In this document: piece after piece, positions 1 through 9,300 of the stretch
How the letters are laid out: the number at the start of each line of letters is the position of its first letter
Position numbering within the stretch: the first letter of the stretch is position 1
Source of the DNA: Pacificibacter maritimus
GTDB lineage: Bacteria > Pseudomonadota > Alphaproteobacteria > Rhodobacterales > Rhodobacteraceae
Assembly (NCBI RefSeq): GCF_003814915.1
Contig: NZ_RKQK01000001.1
Span: 636,031-700,030, forward strand
Direction of reading: 5' to 3'
Length of the DNA stretch: 64,000 nucleotides
The notes under the pieces: generated by a model
Seen by the model: only the letters and a program-made list of their open reading frames with translations
What the model was told of the DNA's origin: nothing
Databases searched by the model: none
Position numbers and translations under genes: made by a program

Positions 1-20
1 GCGATTGCGATATTTTTCAT
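1..20 (-). CDS. 5' end of an unidentified gene, cut by the window edge
   Basis: An ATG on the minus strand at 20 opens a frame reading MKNIAI before the window ends. A GGAG lies 8 bases upstream of it, which is a good ribosome binding site. Only six full codons are visible, so the product cannot be named. The gene is co-directional with gyrA and separated from it by a strong hairpin. Confidence 0.4.
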
Positions 21-165
21 AACGTAGTCTCCAATAACTATGTGCGTTCATCTAGTGAGTTTGGCGGTGAGTGCTAGAGCAAACAGCAGTTTCGAGTTTG
101 GTTGTTACGATCCATTTTCTTTACGTTGCTACAATGCAACAAACTGACATCAGTCTAAAACAAAC

Positions 166-195
166 AAAAACGGGGACCGCTAAGCCCCCGTTTTT
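166..195. terminator. Bidirectional rho-independent terminator after gyrA
   Basis: A hairpin with stem AAAAACGGGG / CCCCGTTTTT has an A-run on one side and a T-run on the other. It would end gyrA transcription on the minus strand 21 bases after the stop codon. Confidence 0.8.
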
Positions 196-215
196 AATCA
201 CAAAAATGTGAAGTC

Positions 216-2993
216 CTATGTTTCAGGTGTCTGTGGCGTTTCAGGTGTTTCTGGCGCCGCGTCCAGTGTTGACTCCTCCTCATCGCTTTCCGCGATATAG
301 GCAACTGACACCACTTCTTCGCCTTTACCTGTGTTGAAAACCTTCACACCACCAGCAGAGCGTGAGCGGAAGGAAATGCCTTGAACAGGGCAACGAATAG
401 ACTGGCCTTTTGATGTAGCCAGCATGATTTGATCATCCAAGCTCACAGGGAAAGACGCGACAAGCGGCCCACCACGCATGGCTTTGTCCATCGCGGTCAC
501 GCCCATGCCACCACGGCCCCGAACAGGGTAATCGTGGCTCGATGACAGTTTGCCCGTGCCGCCCGCGGAAATGGTCACCAGCAATTCTTCAGCGGCTTTC
601 ATTTCTTCGAAACGCTCTTGCGTGATAGATCCTTCAACGGCCTCTTCGTCGTCCTCGGTGTTTTCCACCTCATCAGCCCCAGCTTGAGCGCGGCGCATTT
701 TCAGGTATGCCGTGCGCTCTGATGCTTCGGCCTCAAAATGGCGCAACACTGACATGGAGACAACTTCATCATCGGTCATTTTGATGCCGCGCACCCCGAG
801 TGACGCACGCGAGTTGAACACGCGCACATCTGTCACAGGGAAACGGATCGCACGGCCAGATGAGGTCACAAGCATGACGTCATCGTTTTCATCACAAATG
901 CGGGCGTTGATCAGGCGAGTGCCTTCATCTTCGCCTTCGAACTTCATCGCAATCTTGCCGTTGGCTTTGACATTGGTGAAATCTGATAGACGGTTGCGCC
1001 GCACAGAGCCTTTTGAGGTGGCAAAAATAACCTGTAGGTCATCCCATTCCACTTCATCACGGTCCACAGGCATAATCGCAGCGATTCCGACACCCGTTGG
1101 GATTGGCAGAATATTGACGATCGGTTTGCCTTTGGCTGTGCGACCACCAAGGGGCAGGCGCCATGTTTTCAACTTATAGGCCATGCCATCATCGGTGAAG
1201 AACAACAGCTGCGTATGCGTATTGGCCACAAAGAGCGTGGTGATCACGTCTTCGTCTTTGGTGGACATGCCAGACAGGCCTTTCCCGCCACGTTTTTGCG
1301 CGCGGTAATCGGCCAAAGGCGTGCGTTTTGCCCAGCCAGAAGACGTGATGGTCACAACCATATCTTCTTTTTCGATCAGATCTTCATCTGTCGCATCGCC
1401 TGACCAATCCACGATCTCAGTGCGGCGGTCGACTGCAAACAGTGATTTCACCTCGGACAGCTCGTTGGAAATGATCGCCATGATGCGTTCGCGTGATGCC
1501 AAGATTTCAAGGTAATCTTTGATCTTGCCCGCAAGTTCTTGCAATTCGTCGGTGACTTCTTTGACGCCGATCTGTGTCAAACGCTGCAAACGCAATTCCA
1601 AAATGGCGCGCGCTTGGGTTTCAGACAGATTATATGTGCCGTCTTCGTTCATTGTATGCGCGGGGTCATCCACAAGCGCAATATAAGGCGCGATGTCTTG
1701 GGCAGGCCAGCGACGGGTCATCAATTTAGCCCGCGCTTCTGCGGCATCTGCCGAGGCGCGAATGGTGGCAACGACTTCGTCAACGTTGGTAACAGCCACA
1801 GCCAAGCCACATAAAATATGGGCGCGATCACGCGCTTTGCGCAGTTCAAAGGCGGTGCGGCGTGCGACGACTTCTTCGCGGAACGAAATGAAGTTGGTCA
1901 AGAAATCGCGTAGAGTCAATTGCTCTGGACGACCACCGTTCAGCGCCAACATGTTACAGCCAAAGTATGTCTGAAGCGGCGTGAAGCGGAACAATTGGTT
2001 GAGCACAACTTCTGGCGTCGCGTCGCGTTTGAGTTCGATCACAACCCGCACACCGATACGATCGGACTCGTCTTGCACGTGGGCAATGCCTTCGACGCGT
2101 TTGTCGCGCACCAATTCGGCGATTTTTTCGATCATCGTGGATTTATTCACCTGATAGGGAATTTCATCGACAACAATCGCGTAGCGGTCTTTGCGGATCT
2201 CTTCGACACGGGTTTTCGCACGAATGATCACAGAGCCGCGGCCCTCAAGATAGGCTTTGCGTGCGCCAGAACGCCCCAGCATCAAACCGCCCGTTGGAAA
2301 ATCAGGGCCAGGCACGATTTCCATCAAGCGTTCCATAGAAATATCGGGATTGTCGATCATTTCCAGCGTTGCATCAATGACTTCGCCCAAGTTATGCGGC
2401 GGAATATTTGTGGCCATACCCACAGCAATACCCCCAGCGCCGTTCACCAACATATTGGGATAACGGGCGGGCAAAACTGTAGGTTCTTTGTCTTTACCAT
2501 CATAGTTGAGCGTAAAATCGACTGTATCTTTGTCGATATCGGCCAAAAGATAGGCCGCGGTTTTGTCCATGCGCACTTCAGTATAGCGCATCGCAGCTGC
2601 GGAATCGCCATCCATAGAGCCAAAGTTACCTTGGCCATCAAGCAAGGGCAGGGACATCGAAAAATCCTGCGCCATACGCACCAAGGCGTCATAAATAGCA
2701 GTGTCACCATGGGGGTGATATTTACCCATAGTATCGCCGACTGCACGGGCTGATTTGCGGTAGGATTTATCGTGAGTGTTGCCAGCTTCATGCATCGCAA
2801 ATAGGATACGACGGTGTACAGGTTTCAAACCATCGCGTAAATCAGGGATCGCACGGCTCACGATCACGCTCATAGCGTAATCAAGATAGGAGCTTTTCAT
2901 CTCAGATGTGATAGAGATGCTTGGCCCGTCATGAAACATTGGCTCGCGCGGTGTTTCGTCTTCGGATTCAGGAGTTTCTGGAGTGTCGCTCAC
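216..2993 (-). CDS. gyrA: DNA gyrase subunit A
   Basis: This is the breakage-reunion subunit of gyrase (A2B2), which introduces negative supercoils using ATP hydrolysed by GyrB. The active-site tyrosine is Tyr137 in the motif RYTEV. The quinolone-pocket segment [10 protein letters not shown] (93-102) has Thr98 where E. coli has Ser83 and keeps Asp102 (E. coli Asp87). The GyrA box QKRGGKG, which marks a true gyrase rather than topoisomerase IV, is present in the C-terminal beta-pinwheel region. At 925 residues it is longer than E. coli GyrA, partly through an acidic insert ([14 protein letters not shown]) in the C-terminal domain and a Pro/Glu/Thr-rich tail. The start codon is GTG; the first residues MSDTPETPE are a typical acidic lead-in. 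No gyrB is in the window. Confidence 0.97.
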   Translation of the reverse strand: MSDTPETPESEDETPREPMFHDGPSISITSEMKSSYLDYAMSVIVSRAIPDLRDGLKPVHRRILFAMHEAGNTHDKSYRKSARAVGDTMGKYHPHGDTAIYDALVRMAQDFSMSLPLLDGQGNFGSMDGDSAAAMRYTEVRMDKTAAYLLADIDKDTVDFTLNYDGKDKEPTVLPARYPNMLVNGAGGIAVGMATNIPPHNLGEVIDATLEMIDNPDISMERLMEIVPGPDFPTGGLMLGRSGARKAYLEGRGSVIIRAKTRVEEIRKDRYAIVVDEIPYQVNKSTMIEKIAELVRDKRVEGIAHVQDESDRIGVRVVIELKRDATPEVVLNQLFRFTPLQTYFGCNMLALNGGRPEQLTLRDFLTNFISFREEVVARRTAFELRKARDRAHILCGLAVAVTNVDEVVATIRASADAAEARAKLMTRRWPAQDIAPYIALVDDPAHTMNEDGTYNLSETQARAILELRLQRLTQIGVKEVTDELQELAGKIKDYLEILASRERIMAIISNELSEVKSLFAVDRRTEIVDWSGDATDEDLIEKEDMVVTITSSGWAKRTPLADYRAQKRGGKGLSGMSTKDEDVITTLFVANTHTQLLFFTDDGMAYKLKTWRLPLGGRTAKGKPIVNILPIPTGVGIAAIMPVDRDEVEWDDLQVIFATSKGSVRRNRLSDFTNVKANGKIAMKFEGEDEGTRLINARICDENDDVMLVTSSGRAIRFPVTDVRVFNSRASLGVRGIKMTDDEVVSMSVLRHFEAEASERTAYLKMRRAQAGADEVENTEDDEEAVEGSITQERFEEMKAAEELLVTISAGGTGKLSSSHDYPVRGRGGMGVTAMDKAMRGGPLVASFPVSLDDQIMLATSKGQSIRCPVQGISFRSRSAGGVKVFNTGKGEEVVSVAYIAESDEEESTLDAAPETPETPQTPET

Positions 2994-3115
2994 GATGTCC
3001 GCCTGTGGTTGTTATGAGGTCTATATATCGTTGACCTACAGTCTACCCCGACAGCATATAGGGCGCAATGGCTCATTGCCCTCTCAGGGGCGATATGCGC
3101 CGCTTGACAACGCCT

Positions 3116-3589
3116 TTAGGCGGCTTTGCGCGCCGCAATCACCCAAATTACCATTAAAACCGCTGAGAAGATGAAGTTATAGCTGGCCATAGACAGGCCT
3201 AAAAATTGCCACGTGACCGCATCGCACATGACAATCGCATCGACCGCAGAGCCAGGCAATAAATCACCGCCTGTTAAGCCCAAAAGACCGTCACCTCCGC
3301 CTGTGCAAGATGTTGGGCCTTGCCACCATTTGCGTTCAACGCCTGTATGATAGGCGCCCAAAGCCGATGTGATGGCTGTAGCCCCCGCACCAAGCCAACA
3401 TAATACCCGTGTTTGCACGCCCATATAGGCCGCGCCAAGCGCGATGGCTGCGGCATGGGGCCAACGTTGCCATAGGCACATTTTACAGGGCGCATAGCCC
3501 AAAGCTTGAAATAGGAATGCGCCCAGTAAAAGCGCCAAAGATCCGCCTGCGGCCATGGTTACAAGCTGTGTACGTGTCATCTGTTTCAT
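3116..3589 (-). CDS. dsbB: Disulfide bond formation protein B (DsbB)
   Basis: This inner-membrane quinone reductase reoxidises periplasmic DsbA. It has four hydrophobic segments and the two expected cysteine pairs: Cys35/Cys38 in CKMCLWQRWPH, which is the family hallmark, and Cys95/Cys122 in the second periplasmic loop. Its length of 157 aa is usual for the short alphaproteobacterial form. Its start ATG overlaps the stop of the upstream membrane-protein gene by four bases (ATGA), so the two are translationally coupled. The substrate DsbA is not adjacent, although a DsbA/FrnE-like protein lies at 57.5 kb. Confidence 0.92.
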   Translation of the reverse strand: MKQMTRTQLVTMAAGGSLALLLGAFLFQALGYAPCKMCLWQRWPHAAAIALGAAYMGVQTRVLCWLGAGATAITSALGAYHTGVERKWWQGPTSCTGGGDGLLGLTGGDLLPGSAVDAIVMCDAVTWQFLGLSMASYNFIFSAVLMVIWVIAARKAA

Positions 3590-4179
3590 AGGAATTTCAC
3601 CGCATAGAAGCCGCCCAGCAAGATCACCACAAAGGCGATAAAGACCAAGCCAAGGCGTTTTTCAATAAAGTCACGGATCGGCGCACCGAATTTCCACAGC
3701 AAAGCGGCCACGATGAAAAAGCGCAAGGCGCGCGCCACAACAGACGCGAGTATAAAGACTGGCAAAGACAAAGATGTTGCCCCCGACAGGATGGTGATGA
3801 CCTTATAAGGAAAGGGTGTCACGCCAGCGATCAAAACAGCCCATGCGCCCCATTCGTTATATTTCACTGCAAATTCGTCGAAATAGGCGTCTTTGCCGTA
3901 GAATTCCAACACTGGCTTGCCGATGGTCTCGAAAGCGCCATAGCCAATGAAATAGCCCAACATGCCGCCCAAAACCGAGGCCACCGTGGCAACCAAAGCA
4001 ATTTTAAACGCCGCGCGTGGGCGTGCAATGATCAAAGGGATCATCAAGATATCAGGGGGAATGGGAAAGACCGAACTTTCGATAAAGGCAACAAAAGCCA
4101 AGGCCCAAAGCGCGCGTGGATGTTGCGCCATGGACAAAGTCCAATCGTAAAGTCGTTTCAACATTCGCCCATATCCCAC
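3586..4179 (-). CDS. YqaA/DedA-like (VTT/SNARE-associated) membrane protein
   Basis: The protein has 197 aa and several membrane segments. It carries the family pattern FIESSVFPIPPDILMIP near residues 33-50 and a second conserved block, GVTPFPYKVITILSG, around 117-131. Members of the VTT/DedA superfamily are thought to act in lipid or ion transport; the specific role of YqaA-type proteins is not established. A second start, MLKRLYDW at 4164, is also possible and equally near a purine-rich stretch. The gene forms a two-gene unit with dsbB through an ATGA overlap and is transcribed divergently from the metallopeptidase gene at 4304. Confidence 0.85.
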   Translation of the reverse strand: MGYGRMLKRLYDWTLSMAQHPRALWALAFVAFIESSVFPIPPDILMIPLIIARPRAAFKIALVATVASVLGGMLGYFIGYGAFETIGKPVLEFYGKDAYFDEFAVKYNEWGAWAVLIAGVTPFPYKVITILSGATSLSLPVFILASVVARALRFFIVAALLWKFGAPIRDFIEKRLGLVFIAFVVILLGGFYAVKFL

Positions 4180-4303
4180 TCTTGTTGTTTTTATTCTTTT
4201 GGCCGCATTGCAAGCTTAGGGTCAAGGTTCGATTGCAGCTTTTCACCTTGTTACCGAATAAGCGCACGCTAATGTGAAATAAATCACCATCAAGGGGCTG
4301 ACT

Positions 4304-5182
4304 ATGAAATGGCAAGGCAGGCGCGGTTCGCGCAATATCGAAGATCGCAGAGGGCGCAGCACAGGAGCGCGTTCAGGTCGGGCCTCGGGCGGCAAAGCCA
4401 TCGGTGGGGTTGGTTTGATTGCCGTGTTGATCATCGGCTATGCGCTTGGGATTGATGTCACGCCTTTGTTGAATGAGGTCGCGGGCACAAGTCAGGTGGG
4501 ATCATCGCGCCAAAGCACTGAGATCACCGCCGCAGATGAAAAAGCCGCGCAATTTGTTTCTGTAACCTTGGCTGACACTGAAGACATCTGGACGGATCTC
4601 TTTCAAACTCAAGTCGGAGCGGAATATTCTGCGCCCATCCTTGTCCTATATAAAGATGTCACGCAAAGCCCTTGTGGCGGGGCTTCTGGCGCGACGGGAC
4701 CATTTTATTGCCCCGCAGATCGCAAGGTCTATCTCGACACAGCGTTTTTCACCACGATGGAACGCCAACTGGGGGCAGGGGGTGATTTTGCTGCTGCCTA
4801 TGTTGTGGCCCATGAGGTCGCGCATCACGTTCAAAACGAATTGGGCATCTTAGGGCAAGCCAACCGAGTGCGGGCGCAATCCTCTGTTAACGAGGCCAAT
4901 GCCATTTCTGTACGCATTGAACTTCAGGCAGATTGCTATTCGGGCATTTGGGCGCGCGCTGCCGATGCGCGCTTCGATAGTCTAGAACGCGGCGATCTCG
5001 CAGAGGCGTTGAATGCGGCCAAGCAAATCGGCGATGACACTCTGCAAAAGAATGCAGGACGCGTGCCGCAACCTCATACCTTTACCCACGGCACATCGAA
5101 ACAACGGCAAAATTGGTTCAAAATTGGCTATGACACGGGCGATCTACGCCAATGCGATACGTTTTCTGCAAGCCGTTTGTAA
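4304..5182 (+). CDS. ypfJ: YpfJ-family neutral zinc metallopeptidase
   Basis: This 292-residue protein belongs to the putative neutral zinc metallopeptidase family (PF04228). A basic N-terminus rich in Arg and Gly (1-32) is followed by one membrane segment (about 33-50), so the catalytic domain is probably periplasmic. The zincin motif HEVAH is at 170-174, with the family's Glu in the later segment IRIELQADCYSGIWA. Cys124 and Cys136 may form a disulfide. Substrates are unknown for the family. The gene stands alone, with tRNA-Leu following downstream. Confidence 0.9.
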   Translation: MKWQGRRGSRNIEDRRGRSTGARSGRASGGKAIGGVGLIAVLIIGYALGIDVTPLLNEVAGTSQVGSSRQSTEITAADEKAAQFVSVTLADTEDIWTDLFQTQVGAEYSAPILVLYKDVTQSPCGGASGATGPFYCPADRKVYLDTAFFTTMERQLGAGGDFAAAYVVAHEVAHHVQNELGILGQANRVRAQSSVNEANAISVRIELQADCYSGIWARAADARFDSLERGDLAEALNAAKQIGDDTLQKNAGRVPQPHTFTHGTSKQRQNWFKIGYDTGDLRQCDTFSASRL

Positions 5183-5349
5183 GGCATGCATCGCAAACCC
5201 CAATAAAATAAGGACCGAGCAGGCGTGACCAAAAGAAAATGACATTTTTTTTAAAAGAACTGTCATATCCCTCTTGTGGACCTGCGCGCGCTTCGCTAAA
5301 TCCCTGCACACGACGAAGCAAACGGTCGTAACGACACAATGCTTCATCT

Positions 5350-5436
5350 GCCCGCGTGGTGGAATTGGTAGACACAGGGGATTCAAAATCCCCCGCTGTA
5401 ACAGGCTTGGCGGTTCGAGTCCGCCCGCGGGTACCA
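5350..5436 (+). tRNA. tRNA-Leu, anticodon CAA
   Basis: A full cloverleaf can be drawn. The acceptor is GCCCGCG / CGCGGGT, with a G:U first pair that is also common in other leucine tRNAs. The anticodon stem is GGGGA / TCCCC around loop TTCAAAA. A long variable arm contains CTG TAA CAG, typical of class II tRNAs. The T arm is GGCGG TTCGAGT CCGCC. The 3' CCA is encoded at 5434-5436. It decodes UUG. Confidence 0.97.
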
Positions 5437-5449
5437 ATTCATTTATTGA

Positions 5450-5488
5450 AAAAACGTCCGAAGTGTTCATCACTTTCGGGCGTTTTTC
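5450..5488 (+). terminator. Rho-independent terminator after tRNA-Leu
   Basis: The stem pairs ACGTCCGAAAGTG-like arms (CGTCCGAAGTG / CACTTTCGGGCG) around a short loop, followed by TTTTT. It lies 14 bases after the tRNA 3' end. Confidence 0.8.
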
Positions 5489-6054
5489 ATTTTCAGCTTT
5501 TGCGATGCCGTCTGATGCCTGTGGCCACTGCTTGCTGCACGTGGTGCACGACAGGAAGATAGTTGGTCGGACGCTTGGCAGTATGCAGCAATACGCCCAG
5601 CGACGAAACGGGACTTAGGTCGCCACAATTGGCACCCAAACAACGGCTTCGATTCGCCTAATCGCCTTAAAGTGGTCACCTGAGTGCCCGATTCGAATCA
5701 ATTTTTGGGCTTGTTGACCTAAGGACTGTTTCCATCTTGGGTTTAGTAATTTGACTTTGGTTTGATTGTGTCAGGTCGATCTGAAAAGGGGGCAAGAGAA
5801 TGGCAAAAATAAATTTAGTATAGGAAAGATCTCCAATGCGCCCAGATTTAGGGTGCCTTATGGGCGAATTATGTCCAGTTTTTCCGATTTTGAAATGCTG
5901 ATAAGGTATTGAATCTAAGCGTTAAATTATTTTTTGATTCAACTTAAAGATGATTTGTTTACGTAAGGTTACCCTGCACCCATAGGTTGTATAGTTAAAA
6001 ATTCATGAATGTCAGAGTTGATTTGAGCTTGGGAATTTAACCGAAGGTGAAAAA
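5489..6054. other. Gene-poor, increasingly AT-rich stretch upstream of the micro-ORF
   Basis: I see no convincing protein gene here. Composition shifts from about neutral near 5500-5700 to AT-rich at 5750-6030, which suits a promoter region for the following micro-ORF and RTX gene. A TATAGT hexamer at about 5988-5993 is a possible -10 element, without a clear -35 partner. Confidence 0.4.
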
Positions 6055-6150
6055 ATGGCTATTGCTCACCGAAACTTTGGTCGTAGAAAGGCCTTGCCCA
6101 CTGGGGGGCATTCTAAATTCGGCCACGGGGGCGGCCGCGCACTTGGATAA
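6055..6150 (+). CDS. 31-residue basic, Gly/His/Arg-rich micro-ORF upstream of the giant RTX gene
   Basis: An ATG at 6055 opens a 31-codon frame ending in TAA. A good ribosome binding site (GAAGGTGA) lies 5-12 bases upstream. The peptide begins MAIAHRNFGRRKALP and continues Gly-rich (TGGHSKFGHGGGRALG). It is strongly basic, with no signal peptide or membrane segment. It lies 222 bases upstream of the 2595-aa RTX/Hint gene on the same strand. It could be a regulatory leader peptide, a small secreted or nucleic-acid-binding peptide, or a chance ORF. The clean RBS and biased composition favour translation. I do not recognise a family. Confidence 0.45.
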   Translation: MAIAHRNFGRRKALPTGGHSKFGHGGGRALG

Positions 6151-6372
6151 TCTTTAAGCAGATTGTCTGATATGCGTGTTCGTGTGGAGAGGGATGATCT
6201 GCTCATTCCCGCTGCTACTGAGTGACATGTGTAATCCGTTTTGCGGATGGGAGTAGGTATTGCTCCGTCAGATTTGCTTTCAATTCACCTCGTGTGTGGC
6301 TGCTTTGGCTACTCAGCGCCCTTGTGGGCGATGTTCGGGTTTGTCCGGATGTGTTTTTGTAGGAGAGAGTAA

Positions 6373-9300
6373 ATGACATATTGGTGGAACTGGGGTTCGT
6401 CCCATACAAGCCCAACAACCGAAACATCAGGGGCACAATTTAGTGATCCCGCAGCGCAAAATCTGATCGGTTTGTGGGACTTTAGCACAGGCGCGACAAC
6501 AGCGGACACTGGTCTGGCTGACGGTATTGCACAAAACGGACATTTTGTTGGCGATGCAACGGCATCTGGGAATGCCTTACGTCTGAATGGTAACGGTCAT
6601 TTCGATACTGCGGGCACAGCTGCCAATGATGTGCCGTTTGAAATCGGCCAAGGCACTGTCATGTTGCAGTTCAACCAAGATAACCATGTTGGGACTTCAC
6701 CCGATACGCTTGTGTCGCGCGGTGAATATGCTGACAGATCGACCGAAGGTCACTTCAACATCTCCGTTACAGAACACGGCGCAGTTACTGTATTCCACGC
6801 ATCAGGTGAACAGCTTTCTCTCTCCACAGGCAATGGCTTTTTCTCTGCAGGCGACGATGTACGCGTAGCATATTCATGGGATGAATCTGGCACAGGTTCA
6901 TTCGTGGTTGAGAACATCACAGACGGCACCTCATATAGCGAAGACTTCGACAGCACAGGCTTGTCGATGGATATCGGCGATAATGACGATGAAAACTTTA
7001 CATTCGGCGCGCGTGAAAAAGATGATGGCGTCTATGATCACTACTTTGACGGTCAAATTGGCTATGTCGCGATTTTCAACACCGATGTTGTGAATGTTGG
7101 TGGTGGCGAAGGTATCGTCGAAGGCACGGACGGCGATGATCTGATCGACACGGCCTACACAGGCGATCCTGATGGCGACATGATCGATGCAGGTGACGCT
7201 TTGCTTGAGGGCGAAGTGGGCGATGACGATATTGTTGTTGCAGGCGCAGGGAACGACACAGTTCTGTCTGGCGAAGGCGATGATGAAGTTTACGGCCAAG
7301 CGGGCGATGATTACATCGACGGCGGCGCTGGCAACGATTTTCTTGTTGGCGATGGCGGCACGGGCTCTACGCGCGTTCCAACGGGCGAAACCGTGCGTGA
7401 AAGCTTTGAATGGGATCTCGCGGGGGTCTCTGACGAAGGCCAGTTGAACGGCTTTACGCAAGACACTGGCAATGTGGATGTAACATTCTCATACAGCACA
7501 ACCGGGGCTACCCAGACTGAGTTCTCAACCGACACGCAAAAAGTACACAGCATCGATACCGATGGCTCAGGTGCAGATGCGCACAGTTCGATGGATTCTG
7601 AACTCAGCTCTGTGAGCGACAAAGGCACGTATGAACTTGGGTTCTCTGATCCCGTGTCAGATGTGTCTTTCCGCGTCAACGACATCGACGGCGACGGCGT
7701 TGTAAAAGTTACGGCATTCGACGCAGACGGCAATCAAATCAACGTCGATATGACAGGTGGTTACAAACTGACCCTGCTCGACACTGATGGTCAATTCGGT
7801 GTTGATACAGCAGACAGTAAAGGTGGCTACGAAGACGACACCTCTGGCAACTACTCTATCTTGGTCGACATTCCTGGCCCAGTTGCCCGCGTTGTGATCG
7901 AGCACACGCAAGATGGCGCAAACACCTCTGGCATCAATGTCACAGACGTTTACTACGATGCGACTGTCTACGAAGTGATCGAAGGCAGTGCTGGCGGCGA
8001 AGTTGGCGATGACACCATCCTCGGCGGTGCGGGCGATGACATCATCTACGGCGACACTGGCCAAGGCGCGACAGCTGTCGCGGGTGACCCCACCACTTTC
8101 GACATCTCAGACATGTCTGGCGGAAAGATTGTGTCCGAAGATGGCGTGGTGACAACAGATGTTTCGCTGAACGGTTTCATCAAGACCACCTCAAGCTCCA
8201 CTTACGGCAAGGCGACACCAGACAACGTCTTTTACTCTGGCCCTGAAGTTGGCGGATCCAGCAATACGCTCGACCTTGAGTTTGATACACTCGTAAGTGA
8301 CGTTAGCTTTACCATCTATGACGTGAACCAAGGCAGTGGCTGGGACGATAAGGTGACCATTATCGCCCTCGATGCCGATGGCAACCAAGTCCCTGTGACA
8401 TTCTCAGGTGGAAATGTGACCAGCGGCGGAGTCGATGTAAGCGGCAACTCCATTGACGGGAACGACAACAACACCACCTTCCGTTTGGACCCGAACAATC
8501 CGGACAACGTCCAAGTCACGATCTCAGGTCCTATTGCGTCCTTGGAAATCATCCACGAAGCGGGCAACGACACCTCTACTCAACTTGGTTGGATCGGTGT
8601 TGGCGATATCGAAGCGACACCTATTCTAGACCCGAATAGCGGCGCTGGTACGGGTGGTTCAAACGGATTTGGCGATGACATCCTAATGGGTGGCACAGGT
8701 GATGACGTTATCTATGGTGATAACGGCGATAACTTGGGCATCACTGGGGATGAGACATCGGGCACGGATGCAACGGGTATTGATCTCGCGATCGGTAACG
8801 TGCGTACAGGCAGCGACACTGGGGACAGCATCATTTATGATGATGTCGCAACATTAGACGACGGCACGTCGATCTCTGCACGCCTTGTTCTGGTTGAAAC
8901 ATCAGACTCCAGCTTGAATGTTGACTTGACGCCAGTTGCGGGCAGCAGCAACGGCCATGCCATCTTGCTCAACGGCAACAACGATGCTGGTTCAAACGGC
9001 GATACAGCGACATTCCGTCTGGAGTTCTTCGATCCAGCAACGGGTGAACCAGTCGCGATCAACTCAGGTCTGTCTATCGGTGACATCGATCTGCGCAATG
9101 CAGGCGAAGTGGCTGAATTCGATCTGGACGACATCACGGGCTACGGCACACGTCCTGGTTCATCATTGACCGTTCAAAATGATGGCACATCTGTTTCGGC
9201 AACCGGAACAGAAACCAACAATGCAGATGATCCTGATGCGGAGTTTGGTGTTACCTTTGAAAACACCAGCGAGATCACATTCACCGTGACCGCAGGGGCT

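Noticed and set aside
1920-2753. 277-residue open frame antisense to gyrA
   Set aside because: It lies entirely inside gyrA on the opposite strand, is His-rich and featureless, and gyrA is certain.
5350-5436. G:U first pair in tRNA-Leu as a sign of a defective tRNA
   Set aside because: The same first pair is found in normal leucine tRNAs of other bacteria, and the rest of the cloverleaf is intact.
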